A program made the translations under genes and the position numbers. A DNA stretch of 64,000 nt from assembly GCA_041446545.1 (NCBI GenBank), contig JBGOEJ010000003.1, positions 110,818-174,817 of the forward strand, written 5' to 3'. Origin of the DNA: Fervidibacter canadensis (GTDB lineage Bacteria > Armatimonadota > Fervidibacteria > Fervidibacterales > Fervidibacteraceae). Positions 1-7,933 of this stretch are shown piece by piece (positions within the stretch are counted from its first letter, which is position 1; the number at the start of each line of letters is the position of its first letter). The notes below the pieces were generated by a model, which saw only the letters and a program-made list of their open reading frames with translations, searched no databases and had not been told where the DNA came from.

Positions 1-822
1 GCCCACTTCCAAATCACGGATGACCGTCCAACGCTCGCTTTCATCGGGCGAAAAGGCGATGCTTAATGGCGTGCGTCTTTCCACGCTGTCATTGAAGGCT
101 AACACCAACGCCCCGTCGCTCATGCGTGCCAAGTCAACGGCGGCATTGGGATTTGGCAAGTTTGTCGGCTCGGGTGCTGACCAAGTGAACCCACCGTCGT
201 CGGAAGTGAGCCGAACGATCCGCCCCATCGTGCTGCGGCAATAAGCCAACAACTGCCCATCAGCAAGTTCCACGACAGCAGGTTGAATGAGTCCCCGTTG
301 CCGAACGATTGCCACTTCCTGCCAACTTCGCCCACCGTCTTTTGAGCGCCAAAAGACAGGTTGCCATCGCCGCTCGTCATAAAGAGGCAAAAGCCACGCC
401 CCATCTTTCAGGACAAGGGGCTTGGTGCGGGGCATGATGCCTTGAAGGGCACAAAGCAATTGCGGTTCACCCCAAGTCTCTCCGTTGTCTACAGACCGCA
501 TCGCAAAAAGAAACGCCGTCGCCCAACCGCGACCTTGAAGGGTGACGAAAAAGAGCCAAACCGTTCCGTCAGGGGCGACGAACAAAACAGGGTTGCCATC
601 TGCCTTGCCGTTGGTGTCCACGAGTTTGTGCGGTTTCGCCCACACCCATTCGTTCCCTTGCCGATGACCGTGCGCAAGGAAGATGGCTTGGTCTGGTGCC
701 GTCTCATAAGTGCCCGCATAAAACGCGCAGAGCAAATCGCCATCGGGCAACACTGTTAGCGTTGCGGCATGTGCCATCGGATGACTTTCCATCGGCACAA
801 AAATGTCCCGCTTGACCAACAT
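1..822 (-). CDS. Sialidase-like (BNR-repeat) beta-propeller protein, 3' end cut by the window edge
   Basis: Reverse-strand reading frame open from ATG at 822 to base 1, 274 codons visible, C-terminus missing. The translation contains repeated Asp-box-like motifs (SVDNGETWGEPQ, SKDGGRSWQEV, TSDDGGFTWSAP, SPDESERWTV) spaced as blades of a six-bladed sialidase propeller, plus RTKPLVLKDGAWLLPLYDE, typical of the sialidase superfamily. There is no signal peptide at this start, so it may be cytoplasmic or the enzyme may not be a true sialidase; many such proteins act on other sugars or are of unknown substrate. GGTGG precedes the ATG. A possible promoter (TTGCCC, 16-bp spacer, TAAAGT) lies at 840-867. 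Fold is clear, activity unknown. Confidence 0.8.
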   Translation of the reverse strand, partial: MLVKRDIFVPMESHPMAHAATLTVLPDGDLLCAFYAGTYETAPDQAIFLAHGHRQGNEWVWAKPHKLVDTNGKADGNPVLFVAPDGTVWLFFVTLQGRGWATAFLFAMRSVDNGETWGEPQLLCALQGIMPRTKPLVLKDGAWLLPLYDERRWQPVFWRSKDGGRSWQEVAIVRQRGLIQPAVVELADGQLLAYCRSTMGRIVRLTSDDGGFTWSAPEPTNLPNPNAAVDLARMSDGALVLAFNDSVERRTPLSIAFSPDESERWTVIRDLEVG

Positions 823-839
823 CGCCACCACCCGCCCCA

Positions 840-867
840 ACTTTAGCACTGCCCAAAAGCAGGGCAA
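840..867 (-). promoter_or_regulatory. Putative promoter of the sialidase-like gene
   Basis: On the reverse strand TTGCCC (862-867) is followed after 16 bp by TGC-TAAAGT (-10 hexamer at 840-845 with an upstream TG). It would give a leader of only about 10 bases. The same TGCTAAAGT string lies upstream of the S9 peptidase gene (3638-3643), which supports a real element. Confidence 0.35.
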
Positions 868-957
868 GCCAAAGCAGAGGACAAAGAAAGTGTTACGGGA
901 CGGGAGCGTGGAAGGCAAAAAACCGTCGTGGGCACAAGTTGACGAAAAAATTAGTCA

Positions 958-1050
958 TGGCGGAGCGACGGGGATTCGAACCCCGGAGAACCCTCTTCGG
1001 GCTCTACCCGGTTTCCAGCCGGGTCCCTTCGTCCACTCGGGCATCGCTCC
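958..1050 (-). tRNA. tRNA-Ser(GGA)
   Basis: Reverse strand folds as a class II tRNA: acceptor GGAGCGA pairs with TCGCTCC, discriminator G, then an encoded CCA (960-958). The anticodon loop is CTGGAAA (anticodon GGA) on a six-pair GC-rich stem. A long variable arm and the T-loop GGTTCGAATCC are present. It is 25 bp downstream of a second serine tRNA in the same orientation, so both are probably cotranscribed. Confidence 0.95.
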
Positions 1051-1075
1051 GCTTGCACGGGGTCGGTCGCTCGCT

Positions 1076-1171
1076 TGGCGGAGGGACGGGGATTTGAACC
1101 CCGGAGGAGCGTCCTTCAACGCCCCTACGCGATTTCGAGTCGCGCCCCTTCAGCCGCTCGGGCATCCCTCC
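1076..1171 (-). tRNA. tRNA-Ser(CGA)
   Basis: Reverse strand class II tRNA: acceptor GGAGGGA/TCCCTCC, discriminator G, encoded CCA at 1078-1076, anticodon loop CTCGAAA (anticodon CGA), long variable arm, T-loop GGTTCAAATCC. First of a tandem serine tRNA pair with the tRNA-Ser(GGA) gene downstream. Confidence 0.95.
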
Positions 1172-1306
1172 GAGGGAAAAATTTTAGCCAACGCCTTTAA
1201 ACAGTGCCAACCCCTCCTGTAGCCGATGAACCTCTCAATGCCGCTGCCTCGCAAACGTGCCTATCCATAAGTTCAGCGAGTTTCGGGCACTATCCCATTC
1301 CGCCCT

Positions 1307-3616
1307 TTATGGCAGGCAGCGAAAAGGGAGGGAACGAACTTGCAAGGCGCAAGGGTGTCGGTCGGAAGGCAGGCGGAAGGCGAGGCGCAGGAGAAGCGTT
1401 TGTTCCTTCGGGACAGCCACCTGCAAATCGCCCTCTACGACGAAACTGTTTTCGTCTTCCCCTTGCGCGGTGCCTAACGGTGGATGTTCTCGTCCTTCGT
1501 CGTCCCATAGCCGAATGTCCTTTGCCAGTGCAATCCGCAATCCCTCTTGCGTCCCTTGCAAAGTGATCGTCGCTTCCACCAACTTTTCTCCGTTGCTCGG
1601 TTGGCAGTTTAGCCACTGGACAGGATAGCGCATTTGCCTCAGGCAAACTTGCAACTCGTCGTCCGTTGCCGTCTCGCCCAAGGGGATGGCGCTGGCGAAG
1701 GCGTCACCCTTCAGCCATCGGTCAAACCAGCGCAAGGTGCGCTCCAAGGCGTCAACGCGGTGATAAGGCTCGCGGAAGCCGTGTCCTTCGCGGGGGTAGC
1801 GGACAAACTGCACTGTCCGCCCTAACTTTTTCAGCGCTGTGAACATCTCTTGGCTATTGCTGACGAAGGTGTTGCGGTCGTTCTCGCCGTGCAGCAAGAG
1901 CAAAGGCGCTTGGATGCGATGGGCATAGACGAAGGGCGAGCGATGCAGGTAAAGGTCGGTGGCTTCCCAAGGCATGCCCCCCAAATAATCGGGCTCCCAC
2001 GAAGGGTTGTCACTGTTGCCGAAGTCACTGAAGAGCAGGGCGATGCCGAAAAGGGAGACGCCTGCTTTGAAGCGCTCCGAATGCGCCAGTGCCCAGTTGG
2101 TCATGTAACCGCCGTAACTTCCGCCTGCAATCCCGATGCGATGGGGGTCAGCGATGCTTTGAGAAATGCACCATTCCACGCCCGCAAGGATGTCGCGGAA
2201 ATCGCCGCCACCTAAGTCACAAAAGTTCGCCGTCGCAAAGGCATCCGAGTAACCGCCGCTGCCACGAAAGTTGGGTGCCAAAACGGCGTAACCGTTCGCC
2301 GCCAAAAAGGCAGGAAAGCCCATCGCCGAAAGTATCGCCTTCATCGCCCGCCCTTTCGGTCCACCATGAACCCAAACGACAGTGGGGCAAGGGTTAGACG
2401 GGCGGGGTTCGTCTGAAGCGAGCCACAAGACACCTTCAATCGCCCTACCGTCATCCGAGCGCCATTGAACAAGGTGCGCCTTCGGCAACTGCCAACTTTT
2501 CACTTGCGGGTTGAAATCGCTCATCTTTGTCCATCGCACTCGTTCGCCGTCGTCTTTCCCAAGCCACACATCGGGCGGATTTTGGTCATCGGTGCGGATG
2601 GCGACGAAAGTGTTACCATCGGGCGTGACATCCAACGCCGTGATCACCCCATCGGCATCGGTGATGGGCATCGCTTCCCTTTCGTCCAGTCGCCAAAGTT
2701 GCGAGGTGACGCCCGTTTGCAGCAGGCAACAAAAGCCGTTGCGCACCCAACGCAGTTCGTCCACCTCCAAATCGGGGAGTGAAGCGATTTCGCGCCAGTT
2801 GCCCTCAAAGTCGGCGACAAAGAGGCGGTGGTGCGAGAAACTGCGCTCAGGGTTGCGCCAACTCAAAAAGGCGATTAGGTTTCCGTCGGGCGAGGGACGA
2901 GGCGAAAATTGCCCACCCGCCCGCTCGCAAAGGGCATTAGGAGTCTTTTCTGCCCTGTCAAGGGCAAGCCAGAAAAGTTTGGAACGACGCCAGTTGTCCC
3001 GTTTGCCCGTTTGGGTCGTGGCGAAAATGAGGCGGTTGCCATCAGGTGACAAGGTGATTTCGTAAATGCCCGCATCGCCGATGAACACTCGCTCGCCATC
3101 TCCGTCGGGCATTCGGAAGCGCCAGAGAACGCATCGGGGAAGTTCGTCGTCATGGAAGGCGTAGTCGCGTTTGCGTTTTCGGTCGGCGTCTTTGACGCGC
3201 TTTTGTTCATCGGGTTCGGGCAGAGGGATGACTGCCCAAATTGCCGTCCCGTCGGGATGCCAAGCGAAAGCAGTCACGCCTTCGTCGGTATCGGTGATGG
3301 CGCGGGGTTCGCCACCGCTCAACGGCATCAGCCAAAGTTGCGCCTTCGGTTCGGTGCTGTCTTTCGGTTCGCTCCGTTGCGCCAGAAAAGCCAACCATTT
3401 TCCGTCGGGAGAGAAGCGAGGATGACTGACGCGTTCTTTGCCGAAGGTCCACTGGCGCAGTTCACCGTCCCGCCAAAGCCAAAGGTGCGACCACACTTCG
3501 CCCGCTTCCCAGTCAGGTTCACTGACGACGATGGCAATCTTGGTGCCATCGGCACTAAGGGCGACCTCCATCGGAACTTTTAAATCCACCAAGTTTCGTG
3601 CTGTCCAACGCCTCAT
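1307..3616 (-). CDS. S9 family peptidase (prolyl oligopeptidase / acylaminoacyl peptidase type)
   Basis: 769 aa serine peptidase. Residues about 1-370 form a WD40/TolB-like beta-propeller (repeated FSPDGKWLAF, SPDGNRLIF, PSPDGNLIAF). Residues about 380-635 are the alpha/beta hydrolase domain, with oxyanion region VWVHGGPKG, nucleophile Ser500 in GIAGGSYGGYMT, Asp580 in LLHGENDRN and His612 in GHGF. A C-terminal extension of about 130 residues (640-769) is not part of the usual family core. No signal peptide, so a cytoplasmic role in turnover of small peptides is likely. ATG start has GGAGGGATGAGCG upstream; a possible -10 TAAAGT lies at 3638-3643. Substrate cannot be told from sequence. Confidence 0.93.
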   Translation of the reverse strand: MRRWTARNLVDLKVPMEVALSADGTKIAIVVSEPDWEAGEVWSHLWLWRDGELRQWTFGKERVSHPRFSPDGKWLAFLAQRSEPKDSTEPKAQLWLMPLSGGEPRAITDTDEGVTAFAWHPDGTAIWAVIPLPEPDEQKRVKDADRKRKRDYAFHDDELPRCVLWRFRMPDGDGERVFIGDAGIYEITLSPDGNRLIFATTQTGKRDNWRRSKLFWLALDRAEKTPNALCERAGGQFSPRPSPDGNLIAFLSWRNPERSFSHHRLFVADFEGNWREIASLPDLEVDELRWVRNGFCCLLQTGVTSQLWRLDEREAMPITDADGVITALDVTPDGNTFVAIRTDDQNPPDVWLGKDDGERVRWTKMSDFNPQVKSWQLPKAHLVQWRSDDGRAIEGVLWLASDEPRPSNPCPTVVWVHGGPKGRAMKAILSAMGFPAFLAANGYAVLAPNFRGSGGYSDAFATANFCDLGGGDFRDILAGVEWCISQSIADPHRIGIAGGSYGGYMTNWALAHSERFKAGVSLFGIALLFSDFGNSDNPSWEPDYLGGMPWEATDLYLHRSPFVYAHRIQAPLLLLHGENDRNTFVSNSQEMFTALKKLGRTVQFVRYPREGHGFREPYHRVDALERTLRWFDRWLKGDAFASAIPLGETATDDELQVCLRQMRYPVQWLNCQPSNGEKLVEATITLQGTQEGLRIALAKDIRLWDDEGREHPPLGTAQGEDENSFVVEGDLQVAVPKEQTLLLRLAFRLPSDRHPCALQVRSLPFRCLP

Positions 3617-3684
3617 CGCTCATCCCTCCGTTTCCCAACTTTAGCAGCCCACGCATTGGCACAATTAAGCGGCGGTGATGGGTC

Positions 3685-4218
3685 GTGCGCAAATTGGTCG
3701 GCATTGAACGCATTAAACGATGGGCAAAGTATCGTCCTCATCGTCGCTTTCCCATCGCTGCTGTCTTGGACAACATCCGCAGCGCTTACAATGTCGGGGC
3801 GATGTTTCGGACGGCAGAATGTGCTTATATCGCCAAGTTAGTCCTCTGCGGCATCACGGCGACGCCACCTCATCGCAAGGTGGAAAAGACAGCACTGGGG
3901 ACGACGCAGTTGGTGCCTTGGCAATACTTTCCCGACACGCTGGACGCTATCCGTCACTTGCGGGACGAAGGTTGGACGATCGCAGCGTTGGAAATTACCG
4001 ACGAGAGCATGCCCATCCAATCGGTTCAACGGAGGCATTTCCCCTTGGCGTTGGTCATCGGCAACGAGGTGACGGGCGTGGATGAGCGGGTGTTAGTGGC
4101 GGCGGACATGGTGCTGGAAATTCCCCAGTTCGGCGAAAAGGAGTCACTCAATGTCGCCGTCGCCTTCGGCATCGCCGTCTATTTGCTCGTGGAGAAGTTG
4201 TGGGGCGAAGAGAACTGA
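3685..4218 (+). CDS. TrmH/SpoU-family RNA 2'-O-methyltransferase
   Basis: 177 aa SPOUT methyltransferase using S-adenosylmethionine to methylate the ribose of a tRNA or rRNA nucleotide. The three SpoU motifs are visible: LDNIRSAYNVGAMFRTAE near residue 28 (motif 1), LALVIGNEVTGV near 121 (motif 2) and IPQFGEKESLNVAVAFG near 148 (motif 3, the knotted SAM site). It lacks the N-terminal substrate-binding domain of TrmB/RlmB types, so the target is unclear. GTG start; a stop codon lies three codons upstream in frame (3676-3678), so no earlier start is possible. It stands alone between the S9 peptidase (divergent) and pdxS (convergent). Confidence 0.88.
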   Translation: MRKLVGIERIKRWAKYRPHRRFPIAAVLDNIRSAYNVGAMFRTAECAYIAKLVLCGITATPPHRKVEKTALGTTQLVPWQYFPDTLDAIRHLRDEGWTIAALEITDESMPIQSVQRRHFPLALVIGNEVTGVDERVLVAADMVLEIPQFGEKESLNVAVAFGIAVYLLVEKLWGEEN

Positions 4219-4252
4219 TGGGGGCTGGCTTTTGCCTGTTGGTGGCATTACA

Positions 4253-5167
4253 TCACCAACCCCGCACTTGCAGCAACTCGGCTTCCGAGAGGGTGCGGAC
4301 ATCAATGCCTCGCATCGGTTCGCCTAAGCCCCGCGAAATTTCGGCGAGGATTTCGGGTTGGTCGTAGTAGGTCACGGCGTCCACGATGGCTTTCGCTCGC
4401 TTGTAAGGGTCGCTGCTCTTGAAGATGCCACTGCCGACGAAAACCGCTTCCGCCCCCAAGCGCATCATCAGTGCCGCATCGGCAGGTGTAGCGATGCCAC
4501 CAGCGGCGAAATTGGGGACAGGTAGGCGACCATGCTCGTGCACCCACTTAACAAGTTCGTAGGGAGCACCCAAGTTCTTTGCGACGGTGACCAGTTCCTC
4601 TTCGGGCAGCATTTGGATGCGTCGGATTTCGTCCATGATTTTTCGCATGTGCCTAACAGCCTCAACGACATTTCCTGTTCCCGCTTCACCTTTGGTGCGA
4701 ATCATCGCTGCCCCTTCAGCGATGCGTCGGAGGGCTTCACCCAAGTCGCGGGCGCCGCAGACGAAGGGGACTTTGAAGGCATGCTTGTTGATGTGGAATT
4801 GCTCGTCGGCAGGCGTGAGGACTTCGCTTTCGTCAATGAAGTCTACGCCGAGGGCTTCCAAGATTTCGGCTTCCACGAAGTGACCGATGCGGCATTTCGC
4901 CATAACAGGGATGGTGACGGCTTCCATGATTTCCAAGATTTTCTCAGGGTCTGCCATGCGGGCGACGCCACCTTCCTTGCGGATGTCGGCAGGAACCCGC
5001 TCAAGCGCCATCACGGCGACAGCGCCTGCTTCTTCGGCGATGCGGGCTTGTTCGGCATTGGTCACATCCATGATGACGCCGCCCCGAAGCATTTCCGCCA
5101 GCCCAACCTTCACCCGCCAAGTGCCCCAAACGCGCTCGTCAGTCCAGATGGGACGCTCTCCATTCAT
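4253..5167 (-). CDS. pdxS: Pyridoxal 5'-phosphate synthase, PdxS subunit
   Basis: 304 aa, a normal length for PdxS. With PdxT it makes pyridoxal 5'-phosphate from ribose 5-phosphate, glyceraldehyde 3-phosphate and glutamine-derived ammonia. Family hallmarks are visible: GGVIMDVTNAEQARIAEEAG at the N-terminus, VMAKCRIGHFVEAEILE with one of the two catalytic lysines, MIRTKGEAGTGNVVEAVRH with the other, and FAAGGIATPADAALMM with the phosphate-binding loop. Unusually it is not adjacent to pdxT, which lies 2.8 kb away on the opposite strand. An extended -10 promoter is seen upstream (5211-5240). Confidence 0.97.
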   Translation of the reverse strand: MNGERPIWTDERVWGTWRVKVGLAEMLRGGVIMDVTNAEQARIAEEAGAVAVMALERVPADIRKEGGVARMADPEKILEIMEAVTIPVMAKCRIGHFVEAEILEALGVDFIDESEVLTPADEQFHINKHAFKVPFVCGARDLGEALRRIAEGAAMIRTKGEAGTGNVVEAVRHMRKIMDEIRRIQMLPEEELVTVAKNLGAPYELVKWVHEHGRLPVPNFAAGGIATPADAALMMRLGAEAVFVGSGIFKSSDPYKRAKAIVDAVTYYDQPEILAEISRGLGEPMRGIDVRTLSEAELLQVRGW

Positions 5168-5210
5168 GCGATGAGTCCCTCCTTGAGGCAGTTTCTCTTT
5201 GGCGTCTGTG

Positions 5211-5240
5211 ATGATAGCACGGCGCCGTCAAAATTGTCGT
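5211..5240 (-). promoter_or_regulatory. Putative promoter of pdxS
   Basis: Reverse strand: ACGACA (5240-5235), 18-bp spacer ending TGC, then TATCAT (5216-5211). The TG one base before the -10 makes it an extended -10 promoter. Leader to the ATG at 5167 is about 37 bases and carries AAGGAGGGA as the ribosome binding site. Confidence 0.5.
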
Positions 5241-5252
5241 GGGGTGACAGAG

Positions 5253-6221
5253 ATGGTTCGTCGGAAGGCGAAAGAAACACCGATGGTGATTGAAAACTCA
5301 GAGTTCGCCGTCCCGCCGGGTTTTCGGTCGGGGTTTGCAGTGCTTTGGGGCAAGCCCAATGTCGGTAAGTCCACGCTGCTCAACCGCCTCGTCGGTGAAA
5401 AAATTGCCATCGTCTCGCCCAAGCCGCAAACGACCCGTAACCGCATCGTCGGCGTCGTGGAAACGGAGATGGCACAAATCGTCTTTTTGGACACGCCCGG
5501 CGTCCACCATCCCCGCCACAAGTTGGGCGAATACTTGGTCGCCGAGGCGCGGGCAGCGTTAGAGCAAGGCGATGTCGTCCTCTTCATGGTAGATGCGACG
5601 GAACCGCCAACTCCCGATGATGAACGCGCAGCAAAGTTGCTCAACAGTTTGCTTCGGGAAGCACCCCGCCCCGTCCTGCTCGTCGTCAACAAGATGGATG
5701 CCGTCTCGCCCGCCCTGCTTCAAGAGCGCCGACTGCTCTATGAAGCGTTAGGGCACTACGATGAGACGGTGACGATTTCGGCATTGACAGGTGAGGGCGT
5801 TCCGTTGCTGCTGCGAAAAGTCATTGACCGCTTGCCTGAAGGTCCGCCTTACTACCCGCTGGGCACGGTCACCGATCAACCTGAAAAGTTGCCCATCGCT
5901 GAAGCCATCCGCGAAGCCGTCCTGCATTACACCCACGAAGAAGTCCCGCATGCCGTCGCCATCGTCGTGGACGAGTTAGAGCACCGTAGCGAGCAATTGG
6001 TGTATGTCAAGGCGACGATTTTCGTGGAGAAGGAGAGCCAAAAGGGCATTATCATCGGGCAAGGTGGGCAGATGCTCAAAAAGATTGGGACGATGGCGCG
6101 GCAGGAAATTGAACGATGGCTGGACAAAAAGGTTTACCTTGACTTGTGGGTGAAGGTCGCCAAGAACTGGCGCAAGGACGAAAACGCTCTGCGGCGCTTC
6201 GGCTACATCGTGCGAAAGTAG
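5253..6221 (+). CDS. era: GTPase Era
   Basis: Essential GTPase that binds 16S rRNA and 30S subunits during ribosome maturation. G1 is GKPNVGKST, the effector Thr lies in KPQTTRNRIVGV, G3 is DTPG, G4 is NKMD. The C-terminal KH domain has VEKESQKGIIIGQGGQMLKKIG, the GxxG RNA-binding loop region. 322 aa from ATG 5253 (GGGGTGACAGAG upstream); ATG 5283 giving 312 aa and ATG 5199 giving 340 aa are alternatives, and 5283 best matches the usual N-terminus. Divergent from pdxS. Confidence 0.95.
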   Translation: MVRRKAKETPMVIENSEFAVPPGFRSGFAVLWGKPNVGKSTLLNRLVGEKIAIVSPKPQTTRNRIVGVVETEMAQIVFLDTPGVHHPRHKLGEYLVAEARAALEQGDVVLFMVDATEPPTPDDERAAKLLNSLLREAPRPVLLVVNKMDAVSPALLQERRLLYEALGHYDETVTISALTGEGVPLLLRKVIDRLPEGPPYYPLGTVTDQPEKLPIAEAIREAVLHYTHEEVPHAVAIVVDELEHRSEQLVYVKATIFVEKESQKGIIIGQGGQMLKKIGTMARQEIERWLDKKVYLDLWVKVAKNWRKDENALRRFGYIVRK

Positions 6222-6224
6222 CCG

Positions 6225-6509
6225 TCACCGCGTCGCTACCCACTTCATTGCCCTGATGCCATCGCCCTTCAAATCCATCTCCAGTCGGCAAACCGCAACG
6301 GTTCGTTCAACGGGAAAGGCAGGTCGCTTGGAGACCACCACCAACACCGCAGTGAGGCGATGGCACAAGCGAAGAAAGCGAGCCACCAAAGCCGTCGGCG
6401 CATCGCCATCACCTGCCCTTAAAAATTGCTCCCTCATCTGTCGCAAAATTAAGCCGAGGGCGAATGGAACGCAGGGCACTCTGAGCCGTTCACCTGTCGC
6501 CGATGCCAT
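6225..6509 (-). CDS. Hypothetical protein, uncertain
   Basis: 94-codon reverse-strand frame filling the 325-bp space between era and yraN. The translation looks protein-like, with a helix around LGLILRQMREQFL, a hydrophobic stretch LTAVLVVVS, and a beta-rich end. No convincing ribosome binding site precedes the ATG. It converges on era with a 3-bp gap. A forward frame of 91 codons overlaps the same DNA and is low-complexity (many Arg/Lys/Thr/Ser), hence less likely. No family recognised. Confidence 0.35.
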   Translation of the reverse strand: MASATGERLRVPCVPFALGLILRQMREQFLRAGDGDAPTALVARFLRLCHRLTAVLVVVSKRPAFPVERTVAVCRLEMDLKGDGIRAMKWVATR

Positions 6510-6546
6510 TCGCTTTTCGCTGATGTCGTGAGGGCGGGAATGGTTT

Positions 6547-6954
6547 ATGCGGTTGCTAAGGCAACTTTGGCGTTGGTGGGCGAAACGGTTTCGTCCGCTC
6601 AGCGCATTTGAACGAGGGCGAAGGGCAGAGCGGGAAGCAGCCCTTTACTTGCGCCGGCGGGGTTATCGCATCCTTGCCCAAAACTTGCGGACGCCCTTCG
6701 GCGAAATTGACTTAGTAGCGGAAAAGGATGAGGTCATCGCTGTCACGGAAGTGAAGGCGCGCTCTTCGGAGGAATACGGGACGCCAATAGAAGCGTTGCG
6801 TCCACGCCAACGACAGCGGTTGCGTCGTGCGGGTGAGTGGCTTATCGCCCGAAAAGGTTGGCAAGACAAAACGGTGCGCTTTGACCTGATCGCCGTTGAT
6901 TTGGACGAACAAGGCAATGTCGTCCGCCTTGAGCACATTCCCGATGCGTTTTGA
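6547..6954 (+). CDS. YraN/UPF0102 family endonuclease-like protein
   Basis: 135 aa. Conserved UPF0102 core is clear: GRRAEREAALYLRRRGYRIL, then RTPFGEIDLVAEKDEVIAVTEVKAR, the PD-(D/E)xK-type signature with Asp in GEIDL, Glu in TEVK and Lys. It resembles Holliday-junction resolvase folds; its cellular role is not well defined. A basic N-terminus (residues 1-25) is rich in Arg/Trp. Confidence 0.9.
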   Translation: MRLLRQLWRWWAKRFRPLSAFERGRRAEREAALYLRRRGYRILAQNLRTPFGEIDLVAEKDEVIAVTEVKARSSEEYGTPIEALRPRQRQRLRRAGEWLIARKGWQDKTVRFDLIAVDLDEQGNVVRLEHIPDAF

Positions 6955-7026
6955 AAGAGGCAGCGATTGGCGAATGGCAAAGTTACGCCTTTTAGACGCT
7001 GCGGCGAGATGTCAAAGTGTTGGAGT

Positions 7027-7043
7027 GGCTAACAGCCACGACA
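7027..7043 (+). repeat. 17-bp dispersed motif, single copy (GGCTnnnAGCC family)
   Basis: GGCTAACAGCCACGACA lies between yraN and the antitoxin gene. It contains the inverted halves GGCT/AGCC and matches copies at 23088-23104, 23110-23126, 33451-33467 and the tandem array at 32291-32357. Confidence 0.6.
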
Positions 7044-7107
7044 AAATAGCGAAGGAAGCCCGCTTGTCTCTCCGATGGGACAACAACGCCGCAAAGGGGT
7101 GAAAGCG

Positions 7108-7635
7108 ATGAGCCTGACGAGAAAGGCTCAGGAGGACACATTGACGGGAAAGCAAAGAGGAAATCTTTATCGGTTGGCGGCGATTTTGTGGTTTTTGCCG
7201 TCCCGATTGCGCTATCGCTTCTTCTCCGCCTTCCACGATGATTTGCGCCGATTCTTTGAAAGCCAAGAAGCCAAAGAAGGCGAGGCTCCAACAAAAGCGT
7301 GGGTGTGGTCGGGATGGGCATCGGTGCAATGGGAGGCAAGGCGACCGAAGGTGATATTGAAGTTCCCAGATTTGCCAGTGGCGATAGAAGTGAGGCGGGA
7401 AAAATCGGGGCGATTTCGGGTGCAATTGAAAGATGGCGAGAGGTTGGTGGCTGCTGTCAAGGCGATGACAGAGGCGGAGCGGGATTTTCTTTGGGCATTG
7501 ATGGACGAAGCGTTAGCGGACTATGAAGACCACTTGCTTGCCACCGACCCTGAGTTGATCAGGGAGCATGAAGAGGCGTTAAGGGAAATTGAGCGGGGCG
7601 AGTATGTCGTCTATGGTGGTGAGGGGTCGGGATAA
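7108..7635 (+). CDS. Putative antitoxin with a long N-terminal domain, partner of the RelE-type toxin
   Basis: 175 aa from ATG 7108 (AGGGGTGAAAGCG upstream). The last 35 residues, DPELIREHEEALREIERGEYV, look like the C-terminal tail of Phd/YefM- or RelB-type antitoxins that wraps the toxin. The first 140 residues are not recognised: a basic N-terminus, a helical LPSRLRYRFFSAFHDDLRRFF segment and a beta-rich middle. Antitoxins of this class are usually 70-90 aa, so this is about twice the normal size. The stop overlaps the toxin ATG (TAATG), implying translational coupling. Function is inferred from the tail and the neighbour. Confidence 0.6.
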   Translation: MSLTRKAQEDTLTGKQRGNLYRLAAILWFLPSRLRYRFFSAFHDDLRRFFESQEAKEGEAPTKAWVWSGWASVQWEARRPKVILKFPDLPVAIEVRREKSGRFRVQLKDGERLVAAVKAMTEAERDFLWALMDEALADYEDHLLATDPELIREHEEALREIERGEYVVYGGEGSG

Positions 7636-7900
7636 TGGCGAGGCAGTTTTACGAGGTGCGAATAGCCAAGTCGGCGGACAAAGACATTCAAGTGTTGCCT
7701 TCGGAAATCCGCAGGCGCGTTGAAGATGCCATTCAAGGGTTGAGTTCCAACCCGTTTCCTTCAGGCTGCAAAAACTGCAAGGCGAGCATAACCGTTGGCG
7801 GTTGCGTGTCGGCAAGTATCGCATCATTTACAGCGTGGACACTGAGCAAGGCATTGTGCGGGTTGAAAAAGTTCGCATGAGGTCAGAAGTTTATCGGTAA
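7635..7900 (+). pseudogene. RelE/ParE-family toxin, frameshifted at an A5 run
   Basis: The frame from ATG 7635 starts as a RelE/ParE toxin (YEVRIAKSADKDIQVLP, then RRVEDAIQGLSSNPFPSGCK). At the AAAAA run (7770-7774) the conserved sequence moves to the -1 frame: LQGEHNRWRLRVGKYRIIYSV and VRVEKVRMRSEVYR, ending at TAA 7898-7900. The repaired product would be about 88 aa, a normal length, with the conserved WRLRVGKYRIIY core. Unshifted translation ends at 7880 with a nonsense tail. A one-base homopolymer error, a real inactivating deletion or slippage on the A run could each explain it. The ATG overlaps the antitoxin stop. Confidence 0.8.
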
Positions 7901-7933
7901 CTGGCGAAAGCAACCCTTCGGAGGTGACTGGTG

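Noticed and set aside
1..822. Forward-strand frames in the first 800 bp
   Set aside because: All are shadows of the reverse-strand propeller gene.
4532..5293. Long forward frame opposite pdxS
   Set aside because: Its translation is an antisense shadow of a well-conserved gene, with no recognisable domain.
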